Source of the DNA: an uncultured bacterium
GTDB lineage: Bacteria > Cyanobacteriota > Vampirovibrionia > Gastranaerophilales > Gastranaerophilaceae
Assembly: GCA_902783785.1 (NCBI GenBank)
Contig: CACZSH010000063.1
Coordinates: 1 to 34,669, forward strand
Direction of reading: 5' to 3'
DNA length: 34,669 bases
Shown: piece by piece, positions 15,883-25,108 of the stretch
Numbering within the stretch: the first letter of the stretch is position 1
Layout of the letters: every line of letters begins with the position of its first letter
The notes under the pieces: generated by a model
Told to the model about the DNA's origin: nothing
What the model saw: the letters and a program-made list of their open reading frames with translations, nothing else
The model's database searches: none
Program-made: the position numbers and the translations under genes

Positions 15883-16929
15883 ATGAAAAAGATTTTAAAA
15901 TTACTAGTTTTAGTGTTGATGATAACATTAACTACATCAGGTATTGCATCAGCTGCAATTACAAAGAATTTTTATGGTTATCAGGTAAAAGATGTAAACA
16001 TAAGACAACTTAAACATGAAGTAGATAGTGCTATTGAGGCATACAAGGGTGATGATAAATTCGTACCTTTAGAAAAAGTTCAGAATGCTTATATTTATTC
16101 TGACCCTAATTGCAGCTATTTTATAAAATTATATCCGGCAAAACAAAATACCAATATTTATGTCGTTTCAAATGAAAAATATGATGTTAAAAATAATGAA
16201 TTGACAGATTTATTAACACATTGGGGTTATAAATATGATAAATTAGATGACAAAGCCGCAATGAAGGAGTACAAATTTGATTTCTTTATATTGGCAAGAA
16301 AACAATCATTAGGTAACTTCTACATTTCACCTGATTTGGTTAAACCTTTAAAAACAGGTATGGCTAAATTAAATAACAAAATGGCAAAAGACAATAAAAA
16401 AACTTCAGTATTCCCATACACTCCAGATACAAATCCGATTAAATTGGATTGTGTAGATTCAACAAATTATTATGATGAAAAAGCAAAAATTTCTATTGTT
16501 CAAAATGAATATCGTCTAAAACAAAAAGAAAACAAATATGTTCATGCATACGAATATCTTTTAATCAATAAAAATAATTCAAAAGTTACTATTACAGCAA
16601 CAAGTGAAAGACTTGCAGGACTTAAAGACGTAACAACAGAGGCATTCGTTGACTTAGACAGACTTGATTTAATTGATACCGTTGGTACATTCCCTCCTGT
16701 ACTACTTCTTACTGCCGGTACATCAGTAGTTTGTAGTGTTCCTAACTGGATAAGATTGGCAAGAATAACAAAAGAATCAAAAAGATATGCAAATTCTTTG
16801 CCTGAAAATTATGAACTTAATCCACAAGCCGAAATGAGAATTTTGGTTTTAAAATATAAAGATGATCCGAAACCTATTAAATTTAATATTAAATTTGCAA
16901 ACGGAACAGTATATAATATCACGTTTTAA
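15883..16929 (+). CDS. Secreted protein of unknown function
   Basis: This 348-aa protein starts with a clear Sec signal peptide: basic MKK, a hydrophobic core and ASAA, with cleavage near residue 25. The mature part is Lys/Asn/Tyr-rich with alternating strands. Around residues 262-285 is a second hydrophobic stretch, FPPVLLLTAGTSVVC, followed by the basic segment PNWIRLARITKESKR. The mature protein may therefore remain bound to a membrane. A single Cys near 81 and others at about 191 and 281 could form disulfides. I recognise no domain. It lies behind the AI-2E-family transporter and ends in an intrinsic terminator. Confidence 0.75.
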   Translation: MKKILKLLVLVLMITLTTSGIASAAITKNFYGYQVKDVNIRQLKHEVDSAIEAYKGDDKFVPLEKVQNAYIYSDPNCSYFIKLYPAKQNTNIYVVSNEKYDVKNNELTDLLTHWGYKYDKLDDKAAMKEYKFDFFILARKQSLGNFYISPDLVKPLKTGMAKLNNKMAKDNKKTSVFPYTPDTNPIKLDCVDSTNYYDEKAKISIVQNEYRLKQKENKYVHAYEYLLINKNNSKVTITATSERLAGLKDVTTEAFVDLDRLDLIDTVGTFPPVLLLTAGTSVVCSVPNWIRLARITKESKRYANSLPENYELNPQAEMRILVLKYKDDPKPIKFNIKFANGTVYNITF

Positions 16930-16954
16930 AATACGTTATATATAACACAAATTT

Positions 16955-17003
16955 AAAGATATGTAGTTGAATTAAACCAAAACTTCAACTATATATCTTT
17001 TTT
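16955..17003 (+). terminator. Intrinsic terminator after the secreted protein gene
   Basis: A long imperfect stem pairs AAAGATATGTAGTTGAA with TTCAACTATATATCTTT and is followed by TTT, 25 bases after the stop. It has one or two bulges and is AT-rich, so it is weaker than the others in the window. The bases from 17004 to 17061 hold nothing I can identify. Confidence 0.65.
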
Positions 17004-17061
17004 GCGGATTTATAATATCTTTATAATACAATGTAAAAAGCTTAAAGTTTTTAATCAATCG

Positions 17062-18477
17062 TTATTGAATATCTTTTAACACCTTAATTAATGGGATAAA
17101 ATTAAATCTTTCGTATTTTTCAAAAACTTGTTTTCTTTCTTTATATTTTTCTTCAGTTATATTTTCCCACTTGTCTTCGTTTATTTCACTGCTATAAGAT
17201 AAAAACCAGGGTTTTTTAGGATTTGTGTAACCATCATATTTGAAACTAACTTGAGGATATAGTTCTGTAGAATTTTCTATTAAAATAGACACTCTTACAC
17301 CACTTTCTAAAGCCCCTGAAGAATATTCATTACATATAAATGCATCATCGCAAACATAGTATCTATTTCTGCTTCCACCACTAATTACATGTTTAGGTTG
17401 TCTATTTACCATTGTATATATATCGTAAATTACTCCCTTCCAATTACCGTTTGCAATTTCTCCAATTAAAAGTTCATCAATACCATCTTTATTAATATCA
17501 TAGTATATATATCCAATTTTATTTAAAACTTTTTTGTTATCTAAACCTTGAGCCAAAATATTATACATATAGCTCATGTTTTCGTTTTCTAATTTGTCAG
17601 AAGTCCATTTTTCTGTGATAGCTTTTATGTGTTTATGCAATATATCCTTGTATAGATTTTCTCCTTTTGTACCTTGACTTTTAAAATAAATTGAACCATT
17701 TCTGCCTTTAATAGTTACTATTTCACCTAAATCATACAAAAGTTTATAAGACTCTGGTGCTTTAGAATTTTTAGTATAATCATGTTGGACATCTGTTGGA
17801 TATTTTAAAACAATATCATACAATTTATTATGTTTATCTACCAGTTCACCAAGTTTTATACTTCCCGGCAAAGTTGCATGGTCTGCAGGTTTTTTATATG
17901 CTTTAATACCAAAGGCAAATCCGCCAAAACCTGATTTTTTAGATTCATTGTGAAAAACTGAAATTTTATTTTTTTCTGTTTTTATTTCGTAAAAACCTTT
18001 TAGTTCTTCAGGTAAAGTTATCGAAAATAGATTATTTTTAATAGTTGTATCTTTTAACAAATCCTTATTCGCACGGATAAAATAATTTGTTGTTTTATCT
18101 TTATTATCTATCCAAATAAGATTATTATTATCGAATTTAAGTATACCCGTGCCATCGGTGTAGTCTACTTTATCTTCAAATTTATTTCTATTTTTGTAAT
18201 AACGATAAATGTGAATTCCGTTTGTATAGTTTAACGTTCCTCTATTGTCAGGTATTGCTGTAAATCGATATATATCTTTTTGTGCAAGATTATCTTCTCT
18301 CCATGTTATAAAAATTTTATATTCATTTTTATTGTAAGGATAAATATCCATGACAACTCTTTCAGAGGTCTTTTCTGCCCATCTGCCACTTATATTATCT
18401 AAAACCTTATCGTAAGCAAAAACTTTTAATTCACAAAATAGTATAAAACATATAATAAAAAAAATACTTTTTTTCAT
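17062..18477 (-). CDS. Secreted protein with a C-terminal calcium-loop-like motif, unknown function
   Basis: The 471-aa protein has a Sec signal peptide (about 1-21, ending KVFA before YDKV). A beta-rich N-terminal domain follows, with the block ISGRWAEKTSERVVMDIYPYN (about 29-49) typical of small lipocalin-like or stress-response domains that measure a protein's environment. The C-terminal 170 residues contain YDINKDGIDELLIGE (about 327-341), which matches the D-x-N/D-x-D-G-x-x-E/D calcium-binding loop. This is often seen in bacterial surface lipoproteins just before a sequence of the form YDIYT. Cys residues near 375 and 380 may form a disulfide. No enzyme motif is seen. Start is supported by CAGGAG. 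It is a monocistronic unit on the - strand, divergent from the gene at 18684. Confidence 0.72.
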   Translation of the reverse strand: MKKSIFFIICFILFCELKVFAYDKVLDNISGRWAEKTSERVVMDIYPYNKNEYKIFITWREDNLAQKDIYRFTAIPDNRGTLNYTNGIHIYRYYKNRNKFEDKVDYTDGTGILKFDNNNLIWIDNKDKTTNYFIRANKDLLKDTTIKNNLFSITLPEELKGFYEIKTEKNKISVFHNESKKSGFGGFAFGIKAYKKPADHATLPGSIKLGELVDKHNKLYDIVLKYPTDVQHDYTKNSKAPESYKLLYDLGEIVTIKGRNGSIYFKSQGTKGENLYKDILHKHIKAITEKWTSDKLENENMSYMYNILAQGLDNKKVLNKIGYIYYDINKDGIDELLIGEIANGNWKGVIYDIYTMVNRQPKHVISGGSRNRYYVCDDAFICNEYSSGALESGVRVSILIENSTELYPQVSFKYDGYTNPKKPWFLSYSSEINEDKWENITEEKYKERKQVFEKYERFNFIPLIKVLKDIQ

Positions 18478-18551
18478 ATATAAACTCCTGTTGTATGCAT
18501 TTATAATATATCTATTCTACTTAAAAATTTTACAATTCACTAATTATTAGA

Positions 18552-18579
18552 ATATTAAAATATTAAAATATTAAAATAT
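18552..18579. repeat. Short 8-bp tandem repeat
   Basis: ATATTAAA is repeated about three and a half times in the 206-base gap between divergent genes. The repeat is short and AT-rich; slippage could vary its length and alter promoter spacing on either side. Nothing else is clear in this gap apart from a possible TTGTAA (-35) and TACTTA (-10) with 17-base spacing ahead of the gene at 18684. Confidence 0.6.
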
Positions 18580-18683
18580 GTAAAGGTTTTATTACGATAA
18601 CGCAATTTTAAAAATTTAGCAACATTATCTAAGGTGTTGTAATGTACATAAATATGGAATACTTATAAATAAAGGAGGTAAAA

Positions 18684-19157
18684 ATGTATCCACACGTTAA
18701 TGGAGTAGGAGGAACAAACGGTTCTCATCGTTCAGGAGGTACTCAAGGCAGAAGCGAACAAGATCCCAGAGATATAAATATCTTTGGAGGTGATAATGAC
18801 GATATACAAGAATCAAGTTCAATGCAATTTATAAGAAACACTAAAAGAGCTGCAGAAGAAGCATCTCAAAAAACTCAAACTCATATGGAAAGAGTTAAAT
18901 ATTATATAAATCAAGGCTACAGCTATTCTGAAGCTTTTGATGCTGCAGAACAGGAAGAAGGCGGTCCTGTAAATAGAGAACAACTTGTTCAAAGACTTGT
19001 AAATCAAGGTTATGACAGAGAAACGGCTGAAAGAGCAATTCCAAGAAATATTGACCAGAGAATTGATTATGTAAGAGAACAAGGTAGACTTGAAGGTGAA
19101 AGAAGAGTTCAAGAACTTGATCAAAAACTTAATAATATTCGCAACCCCAGACGCTAA
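18684..19157 (+). CDS. Small Gly/Glu-rich protein with two UBA-like helical motifs
   Basis: I do not recognise this 157-aa soluble protein. It is preceded by AAAGGAGGT, the strongest ribosome binding site in the window, so it is probably abundant. Residues 1-40 are Gly/Ser/Asn-rich and disordered. Two related segments follow: VKYYINQGYSYSEAFDAA (about 71-88) and VQRLVNQGYDRETAERAI (about 102-119). Both have the hydrophobic, (N)QGY, x-x-x-A-x-x-A pattern of a UBA-like three-helix motif. The C-terminus is a charged helix. There is no signal peptide and no membrane segment. The gene stands alone between its own leader and a strong terminator. Such motifs usually mediate protein binding; the partner is unknown. 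Confidence 0.75.
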   Translation: MYPHVNGVGGTNGSHRSGGTQGRSEQDPRDINIFGGDNDDIQESSSMQFIRNTKRAAEEASQKTQTHMERVKYYINQGYSYSEAFDAAEQEEGGPVNREQLVQRLVNQGYDRETAERAIPRNIDQRIDYVREQGRLEGERRVQELDQKLNNIRNPRR

Positions 19158-19180
19158 TCTATTTTTGAAATATTTTTATA

Positions 19181-19213
19181 AAAACGGGAACATTTCTATT
19201 GTTCCCGTTTTTA
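19181..19213 (+). terminator. Intrinsic terminator after the 157-aa protein gene
   Basis: AAAACGGGAAC (19181-19191) pairs with GTTCCCGTTTT (19201-19211) around a nine-base loop and runs into T residues, 23 bases after the stop. The stem is a clean 11 pairs. Confidence 0.9.
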
Positions 19214-19306
19214 TTTGCTACTTCATAACTTTTAATAGTCATAAGACTTTGCGCAATTTTTAATCTAAAAAATACTTTAAATATATGTATTAGTGTAGGT
19301 ATTTTA

Positions 19307-20947
19307 ATGCAAATTTATAATATAGGATTGAATATTCCTCAAATAAATTTTAAATCAAGTGCTGTAAAATGTTTTACACCACCATTGAAGCCTGACTCTT
19401 TTGAATCATCAAAACCTACAATAAAGCATGCAATTGATGAATTAAAAAATATTAAAACAATTGATGGGAATTGTAGATTTGGTAAAAAAGATATTGAAAA
19501 ATTCTCAGATTTGTACAAAAAAAATAAGATAGATATTGAAACTGTAAAAATATTTTCTGATACCAAGTTAGATATAAATAGTATGAGTAATGTTTATAAA
19601 TCATATCAAAACTCGTTAAAAGATGGATTTGATATGAAAAAAAATACATATGGTATAATTCATAATCAAGTTAAAGAAATTGAAGATAAAAACCACGAAG
19701 TTCTTATTAATGAAAGTCTTTTTGATAAAAAAAACGAATTTGTTATAAGTGATAAAACTGACAATATTAAATATACTTTGTCAAAAAAAGGCGAATTAAA
19801 TGCTAAATCTTATTCTAAAGATATAGAAAAAGACGGAAAAACTATTCGTAAAATCATAACTGAAGACTATAAAAATAATTCTGTTAATACAAAATTTAAA
19901 AAATTAGAAAATGATGAATTTTTAACATATAAAGAGATAATTAATTACAAAGACGAAAACGGAAAAACAAAATACAAAAAAGTTTCTGCGCTATCAGATG
20001 AAGTTTTGGGCAACACAAATATACAATTAATTTACCCTGATGGAAAAACAAAAGACATTTCAAAATCATCAAGAGATAATAAAACCGGTATAGTAACAAT
20101 AAAAAAGGATTTTACATCTCCGGACGGAACAAAAAGCCAATACTTATACGAAGATGATCCACAAGGTAACAGAATCGTTGACTATAAAATAACTGACGAA
20201 AAAGGAAAAGTTATTTATCAAAATTCTCAAACTTTTGAAAAGATTTCGGATACAAAATTTATAACATCAAATGATGCCAGAAAATATGAAATAAATGTTG
20301 GCGAAAAATCGCTTTCTGTTAAAGAATTAGGTCTTGGTAAAGAAGAAACAATTCCGTTTAAAAAGAAAGTGGAAAAATTTAACAGAGAAGAAATGATTTC
20401 TCTTTTGAAAAAAGTTCCAGGACATTTGTTATTTGAAGCTGCGCAAGATGTAAAAAAATATAGCGGTTTAAAAAAGGATGAAGCATTGCTTGCTTATTCT
20501 TTGCCATCTGAAAAAAGAATAGCTTCGGCAGATAATTTATTTATATTTTTGCATGAATTAGGACACATAAAAGATTCTGAAACCTTAAAAATTAAAAACA
20601 GTGTAAAACGTCATAATGAAGAAATGCAATATTCAGGAAATGCAAAAATTCAAAATACTTATTTAAAAGAGTTAAGTAATTTTGTAAAAAAATATCCACA
20701 TGAACAAAGAGAAAATGCAGGATATTTCCTTGAAAATGATGGGCATTATGCCGGAAAATGGGGAGCATTAGGTGAAATTGTTGCAGAAACTAATGCCATT
20801 GGATCTTCAAGAATGACAAAAGATTCTGAATGTGTTAGCTTTAGAACAGATTATTTACAAGAAAATTTCCCTAAAACAATAGCAGAAATTAAAAATGCAA
20901 TGCGTTGGAAAGATGATTTGGATGCTATTGAATTCTACGGAACATAG
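19307..20947 (+). CDS. Putative zinc metalloprotease (HExxH), effector-like
   Basis: This 546-aa protein has no Sec signal. Residues 1-18 form a short tail ending PQINFKSS, similar to the (V)NFKG ends of other unusual proteins here. A helical part (about 35-130) and a long section of short repeated strands rich in Lys and Asp (about 140-345) follow, reminiscent of YD/RHS-type repeats. The C-terminal domain holds FLHELGHIKD (415-424), with H416 and H420 as zinc ligands and E417 as catalytic base. GALGEIVAETNAIGSS (486-501) offers E490 or E494 as third ligand. This arrangement fits a zincin, probably a gluzincin, but I cannot name the peptidase family. The start has GTAGGT upstream. It ends two bases before the convergent gene with no terminator. 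Proteolytic activity is inferred. Confidence 0.65.
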   Translation: MQIYNIGLNIPQINFKSSAVKCFTPPLKPDSFESSKPTIKHAIDELKNIKTIDGNCRFGKKDIEKFSDLYKKNKIDIETVKIFSDTKLDINSMSNVYKSYQNSLKDGFDMKKNTYGIIHNQVKEIEDKNHEVLINESLFDKKNEFVISDKTDNIKYTLSKKGELNAKSYSKDIEKDGKTIRKIITEDYKNNSVNTKFKKLENDEFLTYKEIINYKDENGKTKYKKVSALSDEVLGNTNIQLIYPDGKTKDISKSSRDNKTGIVTIKKDFTSPDGTKSQYLYEDDPQGNRIVDYKITDEKGKVIYQNSQTFEKISDTKFITSNDARKYEINVGEKSLSVKELGLGKEETIPFKKKVEKFNREEMISLLKKVPGHLLFEAAQDVKKYSGLKKDEALLAYSLPSEKRIASADNLFIFLHELGHIKDSETLKIKNSVKRHNEEMQYSGNAKIQNTYLKELSNFVKKYPHEQRENAGYFLENDGHYAGKWGALGEIVAETNAIGSSRMTKDSECVSFRTDYLQENFPKTIAEIKNAMRWKDDLDAIEFYGT

Positions 20948-20949
20948 TT

Positions 20950-21552
20950 TTAATCAGTAAAATTAAACTTAATTTTATCTCCTGTAAGTATTAATATATC
21001 TTCTCCATTAGATGAAAGCCCTGTTTTATAATCTGTGTCATCATGAATTTCATCTCTTATATCTTTTGGTAATAGGCTTTCTGCAACTGATATTGGTTTA
21101 ATAGTTATACTATTTGTATTTTGTGATTTACCGGTTATATCAGTGTCATTTGAGTACATATTTACATTAGACATTGGAGAAAAAGCAAAATCAGTATCAT
21201 TTAGAAAGTTTTCCAATGCCTTTATATGTTTTCTTTTATAAATGGTTTTTAATTCCTTGGTTACTTCATACTCAACGTTGTTCAAGTCTTTATATTTTGT
21301 TATAGAAAACACAAAACTTGCTTCTTTTTCACCTTTATTTGGGCTTTTGACATCTGTTAGCGTCCCATATACAATATAACCTTTTTTTAATTCCATACCG
21401 GATAAAATTACATTTTTTGTAACTTCTACTCGTACAACATCTTTAGGATATGCTGTAGATATTTCATCAATAGCTTTTGCCTTTAATGTTTGTGCATTGG
21501 CGGTCAATGTTGTAAATGTAAATATTAAAAACAATAATAATATTCTTTTCAT
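20950..21552 (-). CDS. Secreted/periplasmic protein of unknown function
   Basis: The 200-aa protein starts with a Sec signal peptide (1-20, cleavage after ANA before QTLK). The mature part is a small beta-rich domain with KGYIVYGTLTDVKSPNKG, resembling the short beta-barrel modules seen in proteins that set surface or conjugation functions, but the likeness is too weak to name. A Ser/Asn/Thr-rich stretch (about 125-150) and an acidic tail follow. Its ATG overlaps the stop of the CstA-like gene (TAATG), so it is co-translated with that transporter, though no functional link is known. Confidence 0.7.
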   Translation of the reverse strand: MKRILLLFLIFTFTTLTANAQTLKAKAIDEISTAYPKDVVRVEVTKNVILSGMELKKGYIVYGTLTDVKSPNKGEKEASFVFSITKYKDLNNVEYEVTKELKTIYKRKHIKALENFLNDTDFAFSPMSNVNMYSNDTDITGKSQNTNSITIKPISVAESLLPKDIRDEIHDDTDYKTGLSSNGEDILILTGDKIKFNFTD

Positions 21553-22952
21553 TACTTTTTCTTTTTCCCTTTAACCAAATAAAATACTATCAACAAAATT
21601 AAAGCAGAAACGACACCTATAATATTTGAATGAATAGGAGATAAGTTAAAACCTATTTTGTCCTGAAAAATATAACTTACGACAACAGCAGTCATAAATA
21701 ATGCCGGTATTAAAGTTATAAAATAAAATTTTGATTTTTTTCTTAAATAATAAGTTAAAGTCCACAAAACAAGAGCGGATAAAGCTTGGTTTGCCCAACC
21801 AAAGTATTGCCACAATGTTGTATAATTTAATCTGCTTAAAATAACTCCGCAAGATAAAATAATAGCACTTAATAATAATCGTTTAAAATTATTTTGATTT
21901 TTAAGATTTAAAAAATCAGTAACGGTAAGTCTTATTGAGCGAAATGCAGATCCTCCAGATGTTATTGATAGAGCTACTATCGAAAGAATAGTCAACGCAC
22001 CGCCAATTTTACCAAGCAAACTCGTTGATATTAAAGAAACGACTCCGCCTTGTCCAGATGATTGAATTTCTGTTAAAAGGTTTGAGGTGTTATGGAAAAA
22101 TGCTATTGCCAAAGTTGCCCAAATAAGAGCTATAATTCCTTCTGTTACCATAGCTCCGTAAAAAATGATACGTCCGTCACGTTCGTTAGGTAAGCATCTT
22201 GCCATTAAAGGCGATTGTGTCGCATGAAATCCGCTTATTGCACCACAAGCTATTGTTATAAATAATATAGGAAATATTCCGGCATGCTCAGGATGCAAAT
22301 TTGTAAATGTCATTTGAGGATAAAATGGTAATCCTGATTTAAACAACATTACCATAACAGATATGGTCATAACAAGCAGTAAAATTGCAAAATAAGGGTA
22401 AATTTTTCCCATAATTTTATCAATTGGCATTAAAGTTGTAAGAAAATAATAAGTAAATACCGCAATTATCCAAAAATTTAAAGGAGAATGGGATAAATCT
22501 GCTAGCATTTTTGCAGGATTAACCGCAAAAACGGTTCCCAATAATAATAGTAATGTTAAATAGAATATTAAAAATAAAGTTTTGAAATGTTTACCAAAAA
22601 GCTTTTCTGTAATGTAAACTATAGATTTACCTTTATATTTTAATGAAATCATACCTGTAAGATAATCATGAACTCCACCAGCAAATATGCATCCAAAAAC
22701 AATCCACAACAGCGCAACAGGTCCGTATATCGCACCTAAAATTGCGCCAAATACTGGTCCTAATCCTGCAATGTTCAAAAATTGAATTAAAAAAATTCTC
22801 CATAATGGCATTTTTACAAAGTCGACACCATCTGCATATTTTATTGCCGGTGTTGGTCTGTTTGGGTCAATTCCCCATATCTTTTCAACAACTTTTGAAT
22901 ATACAAAATATCCTAATAATAACAGTAAAATTGATACAAAAAATAAAATCAT
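21552..22952 (-). CDS. cstA: CstA-family peptide/pyruvate transporter (short form)
   Basis: This 466-aa multi-helix protein is a carbon starvation protein A homologue. The diagnostic N-terminal block is intact: GIDPNRPTPA (28-37), DFVKMPLW, then FLNIAGLGPVFGAILGA (58-74) and the FAGGVHDYLTGMIS loop. About a dozen transmembrane helices follow. E. coli CstA and BtsT are about 700 aa; this shorter version without the long C-terminus is common in many anaerobes. Known members import peptides or pyruvate during starvation. The start has AAGGAATTAAA upstream. It is the first gene of a two-gene unit with the secreted protein. The specific substrate is not determined by sequence. Confidence 0.88.
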   Translation of the reverse strand: MILFFVSILLLLLGYFVYSKVVEKIWGIDPNRPTPAIKYADGVDFVKMPLWRIFLIQFLNIAGLGPVFGAILGAIYGPVALLWIVFGCIFAGGVHDYLTGMISLKYKGKSIVYITEKLFGKHFKTLFLIFYLTLLLLLGTVFAVNPAKMLADLSHSPLNFWIIAVFTYYFLTTLMPIDKIMGKIYPYFAILLLVMTISVMVMLFKSGLPFYPQMTFTNLHPEHAGIFPILFITIACGAISGFHATQSPLMARCLPNERDGRIIFYGAMVTEGIIALIWATLAIAFFHNTSNLLTEIQSSGQGGVVSLISTSLLGKIGGALTILSIVALSITSGGSAFRSIRLTVTDFLNLKNQNNFKRLLLSAIILSCGVILSRLNYTTLWQYFGWANQALSALVLWTLTYYLRKKSKFYFITLIPALFMTAVVVSYIFQDKIGFNLSPIHSNIIGVVSALILLIVFYLVKGKKKK

Positions 22953-22990
22953 TTTAATTCCTTATCATACCTATTTATAAAAACAATAAT

Positions 22991-23935
22991 TCACCCATTG
23001 TATTTTTTTATGTCAGCATAATCATAATCGCAAACATAAATACAAGGATATTTACAAATTTTCTTTGTTTTATTGAAAGAAAAGTTTTCGTCAGATAAAT
23101 TACCAAGCTTATATCTTTCAAGATCTTGTTCATTTTTTATCAAAGCCCTTCTATACGGTGTATTAATATATTCCATTCCCCCTACACAACTATATACATC
23201 TCCATTTGGCATTATATTTATGTAATTTTTACCGGCAGAACAATCTTTACAAATTTGAGCTTCATAAAATTCTATCTTTTTTTTAAAACTTCTATCATGT
23301 TTTAAATATTTATCTATTTGTTTTAATTGTTCTTCTGTATAATTAAAACCTGTTTTTATGAGAGGTTCAACTCTTATAGTTATACCTTTTGGAGTTAATT
23401 TACTGTGTAATTCTTCAAGAAAAGGTATATTTTCCGGAGTCGCAACAATATTTACGGAATTTATCCACATAAATTTGTTTAATTCTACTACCTTTTCTAT
23501 AAACTCTTCTTCCTTTGCAAATTCTCTATGAAAACTAATAGAGGTACAAATTTTTTTATTTATTTTTTTATACAAATCTATTGGTAATGAAGCATTTGAA
23601 ATAAGACCAATAATAGAATGTTTTTTAGGTAAATTGTTTATTATATCTGTAATTCCGGAATATAACATAGGTTCTCCACCAATTAATAAAAATGCCATTG
23701 GTGGTAATTTTTCAAGAATTGCAAACCATTCGTCAGGAGTTTTTTCCGTTTCCTTGGTATATGTTTTAGAATAGTTGTGTATATTACAAAAAGGACAATA
23801 TGAACAATGATAGGTGCATCGGTATGTAATATTCCAATAACCATATATTTTATTTGGAAAAAATAATCTATGAAAAGGTCTGATTATAGAACGTACAGAA
23901 GCAGGAGTTAATCTTTGTAGCATTTCAATCAACAT
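22991..23935 (-). CDS. Radical SAM protein with a SPASM-like C-terminal cysteine region
   Basis: The 314-aa enzyme has the radical SAM signature C40-x3-C44-x2-C47 (RCTYHCSYC), followed by GGEPMLY (86-92), which binds S-adenosylmethionine. The C-terminal part has C229 and C232 (ICKDC), C250 in DVYSCVGG after IMPNGDVYS, and a cluster C294-x3-C298-x3-C302. This spacing is that of a shortened SPASM or twitch region carrying at least one auxiliary Fe-S cluster. Many such enzymes modify peptides, but no small precursor peptide gene is visible nearby, and some act on sugars, lipids or nucleotides instead. The start has AAGGG upstream, and a TATAAT box (23956-23961) is present. It stands alone, divergent from the calpain-like gene at 24120. 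Confidence 0.83.
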   Translation of the reverse strand: MLIEMLQRLTPASVRSIIRPFHRLFFPNKIYGYWNITYRCTYHCSYCPFCNIHNYSKTYTKETEKTPDEWFAILEKLPPMAFLLIGGEPMLYSGITDIINNLPKKHSIIGLISNASLPIDLYKKINKKICTSISFHREFAKEEEFIEKVVELNKFMWINSVNIVATPENIPFLEELHSKLTPKGITIRVEPLIKTGFNYTEEQLKQIDKYLKHDRSFKKKIEFYEAQICKDCSAGKNYINIMPNGDVYSCVGGMEYINTPYRRALIKNEQDLERYKLGNLSDENFSFNKTKKICKYPCIYVCDYDYADIKKYNG

Positions 23936-23955
23936 AAATAATACCCTTATAGATT

Positions 23956-23961
23956 ATTATA
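23956..23961 (-). promoter_or_regulatory. -10 box of the radical SAM gene
   Basis: TATAAT on the - strand, 20 bases upstream of the ATG at 23935, gives a short leader that includes AAGGG. No good -35 is seen. The remainder of the 184-base gap is AT-rich with nothing else recognised besides the divergent promoter at 24075. Confidence 0.5.
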
Positions 23962-24074
23962 ATAATCAAAAATCCTTTAATATCTTACTATGCATGATAA
24001 CATAAATGTATGAAAATTGTAAAATTTTGTTATAACTCTTCCAAATAATAACAAGATATATTTTTAGTTGCTTT

Positions 24075-24080
24075 TATAAT
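24075..24080 (+). promoter_or_regulatory. -10 box of the first calpain-like gene
   Basis: TATAAT lies 39 bases before the ATG at 24120. The leader has AAAGGA as ribosome binding site, six to eight bases before the start codon. No -35 of good quality is apparent. Confidence 0.5.
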
Positions 24081-24119
24081 ATTAATATTAGTTATTAATT
24101 ATGTACTAAAGGATTTTTT

Positions 24120-25007
24120 ATGAGCGAATTTAATGTATCTTTTTCAAAATTTAATACCAAACAAATGGATGGCAGTGTATCTCAGTCTCAAATATCAAGT
24201 AGTTCAACTACTGATGTTAGTATTTTTTCTGCTAAAGAATTTCCTGATGATGCTCCAAAAACACTAACAAAAGAGGAAATAAAAGCTCAAAAGAAAAAAC
24301 AAAAAGAAGAAGAAAAAGCTGAGAAAAAAAGAATAGCAAATACACCTGACGGAGTAATTCAAAGAGGAAAACAAGGTTCAGATGCCGGAGATTGCTGGTT
24401 ATTAGCTCAAATGAATTCTATGTCTAAAACCGATTGGGGTAAAGAAGCATTTAAAAATGCTATAACTAATGATGAAGAAGGTAATTACAATGTTCATTTT
24501 AAAGGTATTAATAAAGATATAAAAATCACAAAAAAAGAATTTGATAAAGCTAAAGGTTCATCTAATTATTCATCAGGTGATGCTGATGTACTTTTATATG
24601 AACTTGCCGTAGAACGCCATTTTCAAGAAACAAATTTAAATAATGGTACAATTAGAGGGAATGATTTAGCGGGAGAAGATTCTCTTCAATATTTATTAAC
24701 AGGACGTAAAGGCCGACAAACAAAACAAGAACAAGAAATGGAACTAGTGTTAAAAGCTATGGGTAGTGATCCTGAAAATAATAATGGTATATCGGCAACG
24801 TATATATATCATGACAACCATCCTGATAATGTAGCGGATATGAATCATGCCATGTCTGTTCAACAAGTTATTTTAGATGAAAAAGGAAATGTAGATAAAG
24901 TTGTTGTTCTAGATTCTTATTCGCCTAATGAAACAAAAACATTATCTTATAAAGCTTTTAAAAATGATTTAAAATTATTCGGTTATGTAACAGCTCCAAA
25001 AGAATAA
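24120..25007 (+). CDS. Calpain-like cysteine protease (putative), short form
   Basis: This 295-aa protein starts with a Ser/Thr-rich tail (MSEFNVSFSKF) and a strongly basic, Lys/Glu-rich helix (about 48-72). Its catalytic core opens with QGSDAGDCWLLAQMNSM (85-101), the calpain (peptidase C2) active-site block with C92 as nucleophile. The likely histidine is H243 in MNHAMSV, and the polar partner falls in VLDSYSPNET (263-272), where calpains have Asn-Pro-Trp. The core is compact and has no calcium-binding EF hands. No signal peptide or membrane helix is present. It is a single-gene unit with its own promoter and a shared terminator facing the second calpain-like gene at 26803. The fold is well supported by the block around C92. 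Activity and target are inferred. Confidence 0.72.
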   Translation: MSEFNVSFSKFNTKQMDGSVSQSQISSSSTTDVSIFSAKEFPDDAPKTLTKEEIKAQKKKQKEEEKAEKKRIANTPDGVIQRGKQGSDAGDCWLLAQMNSMSKTDWGKEAFKNAITNDEEGNYNVHFKGINKDIKITKKEFDKAKGSSNYSSGDADVLLYELAVERHFQETNLNNGTIRGNDLAGEDSLQYLLTGRKGRQTKQEQEMELVLKAMGSDPENNNGISATYIYHDNHPDNVADMNHAMSVQQVILDEKGNVDKVVVLDSYSPNETKTLSYKAFKNDLKLFGYVTAPKE

Positions 25008-25052
25008 TCTTATATCTTTATTCTTTTGGATTAAAGCTTTGTTTTTTTTGAT

Positions 25053-25088
25053 AAAAAAAAGAGAATGACATTAATCATTCTCTTTTTT
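25053..25088. terminator. Bidirectional terminator between two calpain-like genes
   Basis: AAAAAAGAGAATGA (25055-25068) pairs with TCATTCTCTTTTTT (25075-25088) around a six-base loop. Each strand has a T run after the stem. It separates the convergent calpain-like genes. Confidence 0.88.
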
Positions 25089-25108
25089 AGTTTATTTTAT
25101 TCTAACCT

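Noticed and set aside
22991-24119. A RiPP precursor peptide gene beside the radical SAM enzyme
   Set aside because: The flanking gaps hold no short frame with a ribosome binding site and a core-like peptide.
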